Below, piece by piece: positions 32,684 to 41,386 of a stretch of 41,605 nt of DNA (positions are counted from its first letter, which is position 1; every line of letters begins with the position of its first letter). The notes beneath the pieces are model-generated. The model saw only the letters and a list, made by a program, of their open reading frames with translations. It made no database searches and was not told where the DNA came from. The stretch is from Nitrospirota bacterium (GTDB lineage Bacteria; Nitrospirota; Leptospirillia; Leptospirillales; Leptospirillaceae). The stretch lies in contig JAKBXW010000006.1 of the NCBI GenBank assembly GCA_021840555.1, positions 1 through 41,605 of the forward strand, written 5' to 3'. Both the position numbers and the translations under genes were made by a program.

Positions 32684-34498
32684 TTATTCGACGGTCACCG
32701 ACTTGGCCAGATTCCTGGGCTGGTCGACGTCGTTTCCCGTCAGGGAAGCGGCCCGGTAGGCCAGAAGCTGAAGCACCGCCGAAGCCAGAAAAACCCCGTC
32801 CCATCCCTGACAGGCGGGAAGCGGGAAGGAGGGGGAGGGATCGCTCGGATCGGGGCTTGCCGGACCGATAGTCAGAACCGTCCCGCCCCGGGCCTCGATT
32901 TCCCGTATGTTGGACATCTCCTTCGGGCGGAGCGACGAATCCGCCAGCGGGGCCACGACAAGGACCCCCCGTTCCACAAGGGCGATGGGGCCGTGCTTGA
33001 GCTCTCCTCCGGGATAGCCGTCGGCGGGACGATAGGTAATCTCCTTGAGCTTGAGGGCGCCTTCGATCGCCAGAGGGTAATCCATCCCCCGTCCGATGAA
33101 GATGACAAACCGTGAATCCAGAACCTGACGGGCCATCCGTTCGATCGCAGAAGAATCAACCGATCCCAGGAAGCCTTCCAGCCTGGCCGGAGAGCGCACG
33201 AGCGCCGCCAGGGATTCCCGAACCTCCGGAGACTCCCTTCGTCCGAAGTAAAGCGCCAGCAGCCACACCAGCGTCACCTGTGCGATGAAGGCCTTGGTCG
33301 AGGCGACTCCGATTTCGGGACCTGCCCGCGTCAGGAGGGTCGCATCGGTCTCCCGGGTTATCGAGGATCCTCCGACGTTGGTGATGCCCACCGTCAGATA
33401 CCCTTCCTTTCGGGCCAGCTCCAGGGCTCCCAGCGTGTCGGCGGTCTCCCCGGACTGGCTGATCCCGATGACCCAGGCCCCTTTCCGGGCGCGCAGGGGC
33501 CGGTAGCGGAACTCGGAGGCGATCTCCACCCTGACGGAGATCGGGGAAAAGGATTCGATCATGAGGCGCCCGAGTAGACCGGCGTGATAGGAGGTCCCGC
33601 AGGCGACGAAGACGATCTCGGTCGGATTGGGGCCGAGACGCAAAAGCTCCGGAAGGATCACCCGGCTGTTTTCCTCTGCCAGCCGGCCCTCGAGCGTATC
33701 GATGATCGCCCGGGGCCCTTCGAAGATTTCCTTTTCCATGAAATGCCGGTAATGTCCCTTTTCGGCCTGGACAGGATCCCAGGGGACCTCCTCGAAAACG
33801 GCCGGTACAGGCTGTCCGTCTTCGAGACGGCACAGGGAAAGCCCTTCCGGAGAAAGAATGGCGAGGACCTCCGGAGGAAGCGGCATGACCCGCCGCGTCC
33901 ACTTGAGAAAGGCCGGAATGTCGGATGCCGCGAAAAACTCCCCTTCCGCCTCTCCGAGAATCAGTGGCGCCCCCTTGCGCACAGCCACGAGCTGGCCGGG
34001 AGACTCTTCACACATGACGGCCAGAGCGTAGCTTCCCTCCACGCCGCTCAATCCCTTGCGCACGGCGGCCTGGAGATCGCCTTCCTCCCGGTAGGCACGG
34101 TGAATGCGGTGGGCCAGCACCTCGGTGTCCGTTTCAGAGGAAAAAACGCACCCTTCCCCGATCAGCTCCCGGCGAAGGGCGCGCTCATTCTCAATGATGC
34201 CGTTGTGCACCAGGACGATCGGCCCGGAACGATGGGGATGGGCGTTTTCTTCGGTGGGGGCCCCATGGGTCGCCCACCGGATATGGCCGATCGCCGCTCC
34301 CGGAAGACCAGTCGCTCCCTGAAGGGCCTCGACGAGGCGGGAGAGCTTTCCGGAGGCACGGACGACAGAGATGGATCCTTTCTTGTCGAAAAATGCGACT
34401 CCCGACGAATCGTATCCACGGTACTCGAGACGGGAAAGCGCCTCCGAAACCACCCCCACGGGTTCGCGCGACCCTGCATAGCCGATGATGCCGCACAT
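32684..34498 (-). CDS. glmS: Glutamine-fructose-6-phosphate aminotransferase (isomerizing)
   Basis: The 604-residue enzyme makes glucosamine-6-phosphate, the first step to UDP-GlcNAc. After Met removal, Cys2 (MCGIIGY) is the glutamine-hydrolysing nucleophile; 'HIRWATHGAPTEENAHPH' and 'VHNGIIEN' complete the amidotransferase domain. Two SIS domains follow (ACGTSYHA, ISQSGETADT, ASTKAFIAQ, 'LKLKEITYRPADGYPGGELKHGPIAL'), ending with NLAKSVTVE. The start shares one base with the glmU stop (TGATG). No glmS ribozyme sequence is seen upstream because the gene is inside an operon. Confidence 0.97.
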   Translation of the reverse strand: MCGIIGYAGSREPVGVVSEALSRLEYRGYDSSGVAFFDKKGSISVVRASGKLSRLVEALQGATGLPGAAIGHIRWATHGAPTEENAHPHRSGPIVLVHNGIIENERALRRELIGEGCVFSSETDTEVLAHRIHRAYREEGDLQAAVRKGLSGVEGSYALAVMCEESPGQLVAVRKGAPLILGEAEGEFFAASDIPAFLKWTRRVMPLPPEVLAILSPEGLSLCRLEDGQPVPAVFEEVPWDPVQAEKGHYRHFMEKEIFEGPRAIIDTLEGRLAEENSRVILPELLRLGPNPTEIVFVACGTSYHAGLLGRLMIESFSPISVRVEIASEFRYRPLRARKGAWVIGISQSGETADTLGALELARKEGYLTVGITNVGGSSITRETDATLLTRAGPEIGVASTKAFIAQVTLVWLLALYFGRRESPEVRESLAALVRSPARLEGFLGSVDSSAIERMARQVLDSRFVIFIGRGMDYPLAIEGALKLKEITYRPADGYPGGELKHGPIALVERGVLVVAPLADSSLRPKEMSNIREIEARGGTVLTIGPASPDPSDPSPSFPLPACQGWDGVFLASAVLQLLAYRAASLTGNDVDQPRNLAKSVTVE

Positions 34499-35952
34499 CA
34501 GTCCTGTCCTTTTTTCTCGGGGGAGGACTGTCCGCTCCGGGAGGAGCGTCTCTCCTTCCTCCGGCGGTGATAGCGGATCCCCCCTTCAGTCCGGATTTCC
34601 GCTGGCGCCCGAGCTATGAGGAGCGCATCCTCGGGGAGGTCGGAGACCACCGTCGAACCTGCGGCGATGACCGAGCGGTCCCCCACGCTGACAGGGGCCA
34701 CGAGCTGGGTGTCGCTCCCGATGAAGACTCCGGATCCGATCCGGGTCTTGAACTTGTCGTAGCCGTCGTAGTTGCAGGTGATGGTTCCCGCTCCGACATT
34801 TGTGTCGCTCCCCACCTCCGCGTCTCCAAGGTAGGAAAGATGATTCACCTTGGACCTGGCCCCGACAACCGTCTTTTTGGTCTCGACGAAGTTTCCCAGA
34901 TGGGCCCCCTCACCCAGATCGGTCCCCGGGCGAAGGTGGGCGAAGGGTCCGGCCACCGAGCGGTCCCTGAGGGTCGCCCCGGTCGCGACCACATAGTCCC
35001 TGACCGTGACCCCGTCGCCCACGACCGTGTCGGTGAGGTGGACCCCGAGACCAATCCGGCAGGAGCGTCCGATCCGCGTCTTCCCTTCGAGAACGGTCTG
35101 GGGCATGATCACTGTCCCCGACCCGATCGAGACACGAGGTCCGATATCGGTCCGGGAAGGATCCCAGAGGGTGACTCCCTGGAGCATATGGGTCCTGTTG
35201 ATGCGGGTCCTCAGGTGGGCCGTCACCAGCGCGAGCTCTTCCTGGGTATTGACCCCCAGCATGCACTCCGGCGACATCGGGAAGGTCAGGATGGATCCGC
35301 CTTCCCGAACCACGAGGGATATGAGTGTCGTAAGGAAGCGCTCATTCTTGACGGGGTCGTGAGGAATCCGGGAGACCGCCGACAGGAGGAGGTCCCTGGG
35401 AATGAGATAGATCCCGGCGTTCACTTCCTCAATTTTTTTTTCGTCCTCCGAGGCCCGGCTCTCCTCCCGGATATCGACCACGCGGCCTGCGGCGTCCCGT
35501 ATGATGCGGCCATAGCCCCGGGGGTTCGAGAGAAGGGCGGTGGCCACACAGAGGGCACCGGGAGACTCCTGTCCCATGCCGGCGAAACGCGCCAGAAGCC
35601 CCTCGTCGAGCAGGGGGCCATCCCCGTTCACCACCAGAAGGTGGGAGGCCTTTCCCGAGAGGAAGCGGGGACTTGTGGCGACAGCCTCCACCGCTCCCCA
35701 GGTCCCGTCCATGACGGGCTGAACGACCAGGGCCGGCTCCCGTCCGGCGGGATCCTCGAGACCCGGATTTCCCGCGAAGCCTTCGGGGCGGACGACGACA
35801 TGGATCTGGCCCATCAGAGAACCAAGCGAAAGGAGGGCCCGCCAGGGATAGGAGACAAGGGTCTCGCCGAGGACGACCGATTCGACCTTGGGAACGGGAG
35901 AGGCCATCCGCGTGCCGAATCCGGCGGCCAGAATCGCACCGTCAATGATCAT
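34498..35952 (-). CDS. glmU: Bifunctional GlmU: glucosamine-1-phosphate acetyltransferase / GlcNAc-1-phosphate uridylyltransferase
   Basis: The 484-residue enzyme completes UDP-GlcNAc synthesis. The uridylyltransferase domain begins ILAAGFGTRM with the nucleotide-binding loop, then 'VVNGDGPLLDE' and 'RGYGRIIRD'. The C-terminal left-handed beta-helix has hexapeptide repeats from about 255 onward and the acetyltransferase signature 'NFVETKKTVVGARSKVNHLSYLGDA'. A basic tail of about 25 residues follows. ATG 35952 is chosen because the LAAG motif follows directly; the frame is open 19 codons further into the upstream gene. It is coupled to glmS downstream. Confidence 0.96.
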   Translation of the reverse strand: MIIDGAILAAGFGTRMASPVPKVESVVLGETLVSYPWRALLSLGSLMGQIHVVVRPEGFAGNPGLEDPAGREPALVVQPVMDGTWGAVEAVATSPRFLSGKASHLLVVNGDGPLLDEGLLARFAGMGQESPGALCVATALLSNPRGYGRIIRDAAGRVVDIREESRASEDEKKIEEVNAGIYLIPRDLLLSAVSRIPHDPVKNERFLTTLISLVVREGGSILTFPMSPECMLGVNTQEELALVTAHLRTRINRTHMLQGVTLWDPSRTDIGPRVSIGSGTVIMPQTVLEGKTRIGRSCRIGLGVHLTDTVVGDGVTVRDYVVATGATLRDRSVAGPFAHLRPGTDLGEGAHLGNFVETKKTVVGARSKVNHLSYLGDAEVGSDTNVGAGTITCNYDGYDKFKTRIGSGVFIGSDTQLVAPVSVGDRSVIAAGSTVVSDLPEDALLIARAPAEIRTEGGIRYHRRRKERRSSRSGQSSPEKKGQD

Positions 35953-36631
35953 GAAACACCTCTTCGGGCATGCGGACGACCGGAAGGCGGGACGGCATTC
36001 CCAGGCCACCCGAGAGAATCATCCGGATCCCTTCCTCGACCGGAAGCTGGGTTTCGACCACCATGGATTCGGGGATGAAGGCCTGGACTCCGATATAAAG
36101 GTTGTTGCTAGGAAAGAAGACGGACGCATAGCGGACGGGATCTCCGTCCATCGTGACCCACGCCGTCAGAAATCCCATCGTATAGGCCCCTTCTCGTGGG
36201 TATTCCGCCAGAACGACCTTCTTGAACCCTTTGCCGCCGGACGGGGAAAAAGCGTCAAGAATCGTCTTGATCGCGGTATAGAGCTTCTTGAAGATCGGGA
36301 TGTGACCGAGGAGGCCTTCGACCATGCCCAGAAGTTTCCGGCCGATCACATTGGTCGCGATGACGCCAACCGCAAAAATCACCAGAAGAAGAACGGCCAC
36401 CCCCAGGCCCGGGATGGAGCGACCCGCCAGCAGGATTACAAGGGGATCGAGCAGGGAGTCGAGAAATACGAAAATTCTATAGAGAATGTAAGCCGAAAGC
36501 GCGACCGGCAGAACGATGAGCAGGCCGGTGATGAATTGCGTCCTGAGCGTGGTCTTAATCCTGTCACCGCTTGCCTGGATCCACCCCAAATGGGCCCCCT
36601 TCAGAATAATCCCGGACTCTGGAACATCCAA
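35942..36631 (-). CDS. DUF502 family membrane protein
   Basis: The ~229-residue protein has two membrane helices (about 33-55 and 72-95) and the DUF502 core: FITGLLIVLPVALSAYILY, 'IPGLGVAVLLLVIFAVGVIATNVIGRKLL', 'IPIFKKLYTAIKTILDAF' and 'YTMGFLTAW'. Function is not established; eukaryotic plant relatives are the LIKE-COV proteins. The TTG at 36631 lacks a clear ribosome-binding site and the first ~25 residues are poorly conserved, so the real start may be further in. Its end overlaps glmU by 11 bases. Confidence 0.85.
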   Translation of the reverse strand: MDVPESGIILKGAHLGWIQASGDRIKTTLRTQFITGLLIVLPVALSAYILYRIFVFLDSLLDPLVILLAGRSIPGLGVAVLLLVIFAVGVIATNVIGRKLLGMVEGLLGHIPIFKKLYTAIKTILDAFSPSGGKGFKKVVLAEYPREGAYTMGFLTAWVTMDGDPVRYASVFFPSNNLYIGVQAFIPESMVVETQLPVEEGIRMILSGGLGMPSRLPVVRMPEEVFHDH

Positions 36632-36666
36632 TCATCGTACTCATTTTCCGATCCTCTGGGCAAGCT

Positions 36667-37098
36667 TCAGCGAACCCAGTGATCGATGGCCGTATGGAGG
36701 GCCACCCGACGGGCGCCTTCCCTGAAGACAATCGCAGGCTCGCGGTGGCTCTTCATTTCCTTCTGCCAGACAGGCACATAGCGGGCGGACACGAAATCCA
36801 CCAGCGCCTGCCGCCGGGTCCTGGCGAGCCGGTCCCATCCGGACCCCACATGAACGCGCAACACTTCTCCCTCGAATCGAAGGGACGACGCAAGCAACAA
36901 GGGAGCTCCTTGAGTCGAAAAATTCTGGTTCGCCACCGTCAGGATCGCTCCCGCCTTTTCACGAAGAGCCGCTTCCCTGTTCTGAATCCCCCGATTGCCG
37001 CTGGATCCGGCCGCAGGTCCCGAGATCCTGACCATCGTCACGACAAGGGAAACCAGCAGAGCTCCTCCCAGAACAAGAATGACCACTTTCTTCCCCAC
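36667..37098 (-). CDS. Single-pass membrane protein of unknown function
   Basis: The 143-residue protein begins with GKKVVILVLGGALLVSLVVTM, an N-terminal anchor (about 4-23), followed by a soluble domain of about 110 residues with no recognisable motif. GTG 37098 is chosen because GGGAGG lies four bases before it and the anchor follows at once; a TTG 12 codons upstream is weaker. It probably starts the unit leading into the DUF502, glmU and glmS genes, 35 bases upstream of the first. Confidence 0.65.
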   Translation of the reverse strand: MGKKVVILVLGGALLVSLVVTMVRISGPAAGSSGNRGIQNREAALREKAGAILTVANQNFSTQGAPLLLASSLRFEGEVLRVHVGSGWDRLARTRRQALVDFVSARYVPVWQKEMKSHREPAIVFREGARRVALHTAIDHWVR

Positions 37099-37177
37099 AG
37101 CGCCTCCCGCGGATGGATCTTTTTCGCACTTCAAAAGACATCGTCCGAGCTTTTATTGTATCATTCGAGGGAGTGCG

Positions 37178-37267
37178 ATGCCGATGCCCGCCAACCCCCC
37201 ATACCTATGGAGCCTCGGGAGATGTTCCGATTCTGTTTATGCCATAATGGCTTTTTTGCTGTCCTGA
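37178..37267 (+). CDS. Possible 29-codon upstream ORF overlapping the NHL-propeller gene start
   Basis: ATG 37178 has AGGGAG four bases upstream, a better site than the main gene's. The frame ends at TGA 37265-37267, 46 bases inside the next gene in a different frame. The product has no recognised domain. It could be a translational regulator or simply chance. Confidence 0.25.
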   Translation: MPMPANPPYLWSLGRCSDSVYAIMAFLLS

Positions 37268-38802
37268 TCCAGACCTTTCTTATCCTGGCGGCCCCGGCAG
37301 CCCTTCATGCGGAGTCAAGGAGCCACCGCTATTACCCGAGCCCGAGCCCCCAGTTCGCCTCCCAGCTCGAGATCGAAACCGTCTCCCTTCTTTTTCGCAA
37401 CAACAACATCCTCGTCTCGGACACCCGCCACAACCTGATATTCATGAACGCCAGCGGCCTCACCGAACGGGTTCCCCAGGTCTCGGCCTCGGGGATCCAG
37501 CTTCTCCCCGTCGAATCCGGACAGGCCGTGGTGGTCGCGGGGAACACCCACACCGCACCTGTCTCCACCTCCATTCCCCAGCCGGCCCTTGAGGTGGGGA
37601 TCGCTCCCCTTTCCGTGGCAGAGTCCGGGAATCTCGTCTATATCGCCGACGGGTCCGGCCGCATCGACGCCCTGAATCTTACTTCCGACGAGCAGGACCT
37701 GATCCTGATTCCCGATTCGAAGATCCGGATCAATGCCGGAGCCCACATCTCCAAGCTCCTCAAAAGATCCCCCACCATGGGCAAGCTTCTGGGAATGGCC
37801 ACCACACTTCCCATCAGGCCGGGGTATCTGTCGGCCATCGCCGGCGGAGGAAACATCGCCCTGGGCACCGCACCCGTCGATGCCCTCCGGGCGCGGATCA
37901 GCCCGATCGCGCTGTCGGCCAATTCCTACGGACTCTTCATCGCGGGGGAAACCGGACATCTCCTGTATCTGAACAACACGGCGACTCCCAGAACCATTCC
38001 CGTCGCCGAAGGACAAACCCTTCGCCATGCGAAGGTCCGGCCTGGCCAGATCTTTCTTGCGGCCAGCCGGGGGGATGAATCCGATCCGAGGCCGGGAGCC
38101 GAACCCGTCCCGGCGCTGGCGTCGACGATGAACCCCATCACCCTCGTCGCCAGCGGAGACCGTCTCTTCACGGCGGATCAAGGAGGGGAAATCTTTGAAA
38201 TAAACCTCTCATCCAGACCATTCTCCCTCCCATCCGGCGACGGAGGGAACCCGCCGAAATTTCTAGATCCCGGGATGGCCATCCGGATCGCGGGAGGCGG
38301 AACCCATCTCGTTCAGGGGACGCCTCTTCCGGCTCTTGAGGCCATGCTCCGCCCCCGTTCACTCGCCTACGACCCACGGGGCATCCTGTACACAGGCGAC
38401 ATCGAAGCCACCCTCGAGGCCGGCCGGATCCTCGCGATCAACGTCTCCGACCACCCCATCCCTCTTCCCGTCATGAAACACGGCACATTCCGGAAGATCA
38501 TCCTTGCCCCGGGCAAGATCCTTTCCGTGGCTGGCAATTCCCGCCGCCGGCCCGTCGCCCCCACCTCTCCCACCCCTGCGGGGGACGTGGGCATCGAACC
38601 GGTCCAGCTCTCCTACCGGAACGGTCTTCTGGCGGTAGGCGACCTCCTCGGATCCATCGACCTCATGAACATGACCTTCCGGAACAGGCGGGCCTTTCCA
38701 AACGACCGGCAAAAATCCCTGATCCTTCCCCCCGGGACGATCCTGTCCCTGATGGGCAACGGATTCGGATCCTCCGAAAAACCCAGCGACGAGGTCCCCT
38801 GA
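37222..38802 (+). CDS. Secreted NHL-like beta-propeller protein
   Basis: The 526-residue protein has a signal peptide (hydrophobic core about 10-28, probable cleavage after LHA). The mature part carries about six blades, each with 'AGGG/AGNT ... PAL ... PI/L-L-a' followed by a strand pair such as LVYIADGSGRIDALNL, LFIAGETGHLLYLNN, LFTADQGGEIFEINL, ILYTGD...GRILAIN and LLAVGDLLGSIDLMN. This is the NHL pattern. Such proteins are ligand-binding or structural on the cell surface or in the periplasm; function unknown. ATG 37222 is chosen because the signal peptide begins there with GGAG nine bases upstream; the frame is open far upstream without similarity. Confidence 0.75.
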   Translation: MFRFCLCHNGFFAVLIQTFLILAAPAALHAESRSHRYYPSPSPQFASQLEIETVSLLFRNNNILVSDTRHNLIFMNASGLTERVPQVSASGIQLLPVESGQAVVVAGNTHTAPVSTSIPQPALEVGIAPLSVAESGNLVYIADGSGRIDALNLTSDEQDLILIPDSKIRINAGAHISKLLKRSPTMGKLLGMATTLPIRPGYLSAIAGGGNIALGTAPVDALRARISPIALSANSYGLFIAGETGHLLYLNNTATPRTIPVAEGQTLRHAKVRPGQIFLAASRGDESDPRPGAEPVPALASTMNPITLVASGDRLFTADQGGEIFEINLSSRPFSLPSGDGGNPPKFLDPGMAIRIAGGGTHLVQGTPLPALEAMLRPRSLAYDPRGILYTGDIEATLEAGRILAINVSDHPIPLPVMKHGTFRKIILAPGKILSVAGNSRRRPVAPTSPTPAGDVGIEPVQLSYRNGLLAVGDLLGSIDLMNMTFRNRRAFPNDRQKSLILPPGTILSLMGNGFGSSEKPSDEVP

Positions 38803-38815
38803 GCAAAAGAGCGGG

Positions 38816-39748
38816 TCAGGGAGTCTCGAAGGGGGAATCCAGAAGAACAAGGTACGGAGGATCTCCGGGGGAGCATCCAAGGTGGACCGGTACATTCAGG
38901 GGCCAGGTCGCCATCGGCGTCCCGTGGCCCGGCAAGCTGGCCTCCATGACAGGCACCTTCGCCACGAGAGAAAGAACAAGGTCGGCCACCGACGGGGCCG
39001 GATCGTCATCCCGGGGGCTCCACCCCGAAAAAGGCCCCACCACAATGCCGGCAAGGCGGTCGAGTGCCCCCGAAAGAGAGAGCGTGCGAAGGGCCCGGTC
39101 GACAGCGTAGAGCGGTTCGTCCACATCCTCGATCAGCAGAATGGTCTCCGAAAGATCCGGGAAGAAAGGAGTTCCGGCCAGGTGGGCTAGCGATTCGAGA
39201 TTTCCTCCGGCAAGCCGGCCGCGGGCGTGACCGGGACGCAGGACCCTTGCGGCACCCAGGGGAAGGGGATCCCCTTCGCGAACCTTCCCCGAGACCATCT
39301 CCCACCAGAGCCCGAATGTCACGTCGTCCCGAAGCTCCCGGGCGTTGGGTCCCCAGAAGGTGCCAAGCGACAGCTTCCGGGTGAGGGCGGCATGGAGATA
39401 GGTCATGTCCGAAAATCCGCAGACGACGGGAATCCCGCGCAAAAAGGGGGATCCCGGTGTCTCCCAGGCTCCGAGGAGGCGGATCGCCCCCGCTCCGCCA
39501 CGATATGAAAGCACTCCCGCCGCTTCGCCCTCCGTGACGGCCGCGAGAAATTGACGCATTCGCGCCCGTTCAGGGGAGTCGCGGGACGAGGAAGCCGGGG
39601 AATCGCAAAAGACTGGGGAAAGTCCAACGGAGGAGAGCCGGTCATGGACCGGGCCCCATCCCTCGAAAGGAGCGGTCAGACCTGTCCTGACGACAAAAAG
39701 GGAATCACCGGACCTCAGGGGACGGGAAGGGCGGAGAATCCGGCCCAC
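38816..39748 (-). CDS. LD-carboxypeptidase family protein (peptidase S66, LdcA/MccF-like)
   Basis: The 310-residue serine peptidase belongs to the family that trims the terminal D-Ala from muropeptide tetrapeptides or cleaves microcin C-type conjugates. The nucleophile elbow GFSDMT has Ser 113; 'GGNLESLAHLAGTP' and 'ILLIEDVDEPLYAVDRALRTL' carry the catalytic Glu, and SLPGHGTP the His. No signal peptide is seen, consistent with cytoplasmic recycling. The start is GTG 39748, two bases after the stop of the small upstream gene. NagZ elsewhere in the window acts in the same recycling route. Confidence 0.87.
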   Translation of the reverse strand: MGRILRPSRPLRSGDSLFVVRTGLTAPFEGWGPVHDRLSSVGLSPVFCDSPASSSRDSPERARMRQFLAAVTEGEAAGVLSYRGGAGAIRLLGAWETPGSPFLRGIPVVCGFSDMTYLHAALTRKLSLGTFWGPNARELRDDVTFGLWWEMVSGKVREGDPLPLGAARVLRPGHARGRLAGGNLESLAHLAGTPFFPDLSETILLIEDVDEPLYAVDRALRTLSLSGALDRLAGIVVGPFSGWSPRDDDPAPSVADLVLSLVAKVPVMEASLPGHGTPMATWPLNVPVHLGCSPGDPPYLVLLDSPFETP

Positions 39749-39750
39749 AC

Positions 39751-40005
39751 TCAGGTCTCTTTCATGAGGTAGTCCAGGAACATCTCCCGGATCGCTTCCG
39801 GAAGGGAGAGTCCCCTCTCCGAGATTCTCAACAGAAAGGCCTCGTAGAGCTCGGGGGGGACGGGAATACGCAACAGGGAATCTTCCGCGCTTCCTTCGGA
39901 CGCGGAAGCGGGAACAGACGGGGGAGAAACCTCCCCCGTCTCGATGAAGTCGGAGATACGGGGAGGACGGACGATGTCCCTGAGCGACGGCCTGGGTTGC
40001 TTCAT
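39751..40005 (-). CDS. Small ribbon-helix-helix-like partner of ParA
   Basis: The 84-residue protein starts with a basic, Pro-rich flexible segment (about 1-45) and ends in 'LLRIPVPPELYEAFLLRISERGLSLPEAIREMFLDYL', a strand followed by two helices as in ribbon-helix-helix DNA-binding proteins. The flexible basic N-terminus followed by RHH is the layout of ParG-type partition partners that stimulate ParA. Its start overlaps the ParA stop as ATGA. The match is by architecture, not by family recognition. Confidence 0.7.
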   Translation of the reverse strand: MKQPRPSLRDIVRPPRISDFIETGEVSPPSVPASASEGSAEDSLLRIPVPPELYEAFLLRISERGLSLPEAIREMFLDYLMKET

Positions 40006-40643
40006 GGGGATTCCCCCATCCCGACGGTAACGATTTCTTCCACCAGTGCCCTGTATTCCGATGCAGAAGGTCCGTCGGGAAAGTAGTCGACGATCGTCTT
40101 TCCGGCCGTCACCGCCTCCGCAAGGGCAATTCGCTGGTGGATGGCCGTTTCAAAAAGCGGGAAGGGGAATTCCCGAAGGGCCTCCACCGATTCGCGCGAT
40201 AGGCGCGTCCCGTGAATCTTCCGGTTCAGCAACAGCCGGGTCAGGAGCCCCGGGTTGAGCTGCTGGGCCTTTCGGATTAAGCCGACGATGTCGGTCCCCG
40301 ACCAGAGGTCGAGCGGACTCGGCTGGAGGGGGATGATGGCCAGATCGGCAACGACCAGCGCCGAACGGGTGATCGTCTCCATCCCCGGCGGGGTGTCGAT
40401 GACGACCAGGTCGTACTTCTTGGCCATCTTGGGGATTTCCTGGTCCAGAACCGGCATCGGAAGGGCGATGGTGCCCACCGGAAAGGGGCCGGATGCGAGC
40501 CCCCGCCATTTCATGGCCGATCCCTGGGGATCGGCGTCGACGAGGAGCACGTCCATTCCCCGATGGGCAAAGGCCCCGGCCAGGTTGACGGCCGTGGTCG
40601 TTTTTCCACATCCGCCCTTCTGGTTCGCGATAACGAGGATCAC
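40002..40643 (-). CDS. ParA-family Walker-type ATPase
   Basis: The 213-residue protein has the deviant Walker A KGGCGKTT (9-16), the Asp-rich 'LLVDADPQGSAMKW' and Walker B 'YDLVVIDTPPGME', followed by 'LAIIPLQPSPLDLWS'. There is no N-terminal helix-turn-helix, as in the small (type Ib) ParA/McdA group that positions plasmids or large protein assemblies over the nucleoid. The short RHH-like gene directly downstream would be its partner. No chromosomal ParB-like gene or parS site is near, so it is not the main chromosome-partition system. Confidence 0.9.
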   Translation of the reverse strand: MILVIANQKGGCGKTTTAVNLAGAFAHRGMDVLLVDADPQGSAMKWRGLASGPFPVGTIALPMPVLDQEIPKMAKKYDLVVIDTPPGMETITRSALVVADLAIIPLQPSPLDLWSGTDIVGLIRKAQQLNPGLLTRLLLNRKIHGTRLSRESVEALREFPFPLFETAIHQRIALAEAVTAGKTIVDYFPDGPSASEYRALVEEIVTVGMGESP

Positions 40644-40660
40644 CGAACCTCTCCTTTGTA

Positions 40661-41386
40661 TCAGGGGGCGATTCCGAACTCCCGGACCCGGTCACGGATA
40701 ACACTGAAGGCGATGTCATAAAGCACCTGGCCTTTTTCCCCGGTCGCGAGAGAGGGATCCGAACCCATGCGTCCGTCCGGATAGAGGGAACGGAACCGCT
40801 CCGCCCCCAGGGGCCATTCATGATGCGGATCGGGAGCCTGTCCAGGAGGAATGGGCGACTGGCGGTCCGGGAAAAGATGCCAGGTCACCGAGATCTCCCC
40901 GCAGGTCGCGTGATAGCCGTTCACCCCGCCGAAAAACTCCTTCTCCTTTTCCATGACCTCCGGCAGAAGCCACCAGTTGGCCAGGGTTGTCCGCCCCTCC
41001 GGGTGATTCAGGAGAAACTCCGAAAAGGCGGCCTTCAGGGAAGAATCGTTTCCGCCGTGGCCGTTGACAAAGAAAAAACGGCGGAATCCGTTCCGGTAGA
41101 AGTTGGAGAGGATTTCGCTCACGACGAGGATGAGCGTCCGGGGAGAGAGGGAGGTGCTCCCGGGAAAGGCGAGATGATGGTGCGACATTCCGTAGGCGAG
41201 GGTCGGGGCGACCATGACCCCCTCCGACTCTCCCACCCTCAGGGCCAGCGCCTCCGCCACGAGATGGTCGGTCCCGATGAGGCCGTTGGGACCATGCTGC
41301 TCGACCGATCCCACGGGAATGACCAACAGCGACGACCGTTCGAGATACCGCGCTACGTCCGGCCAATTTGTCCTGGCGAGTTCCAC
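40661..41386 (-). CDS. Creatininase-family amidohydrolase
   Basis: The 241-residue metal-dependent amidohydrolase fold has 'IPVGSVEQHGPNG' with Glu 29 and His 31, GTDHLVAEAL with Asp 40, and the ending of the metal site in FVNGHGGNDSSL and 'HATCGEISVTWHLFPD'. Family members include creatininase, mycofactocin peptidase MftE and riboflavin/F420-pathway amidases. The substrate cannot be assigned. ATG 41386 gives the standard N-terminus. The ParA gene starts 17 bases after its stop, which may mean co-transcription. Confidence 0.85.
   Translation of the reverse strand: MELARTNWPDVARYLERSSLLVIPVGSVEQHGPNGLIGTDHLVAEALALRVGESEGVMVAPTLAYGMSHHHLAFPGSTSLSPRTLILVVSEILSNFYRNGFRRFFFVNGHGGNDSSLKAAFSEFLLNHPEGRTTLANWWLLPEVMEKEKEFFGGVNGYHATCGEISVTWHLFPDRQSPIPPGQAPDPHHEWPLGAERFRSLYPDGRMGSDPSLATGEKGQVLYDIAFSVIRDRVREFGIAP

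Noticed and set aside
31676-33115. Long plus-strand frame opposite the propeller gene and glmS
   Set aside because: It spans two well-supported minus-strand genes and shows no recognisable domain.
34567-36078. Long plus-strand frame opposite glmU (503 codons)
   Set aside because: This is an antisense shadow created by codon bias; glmU is fully conserved on the other strand.
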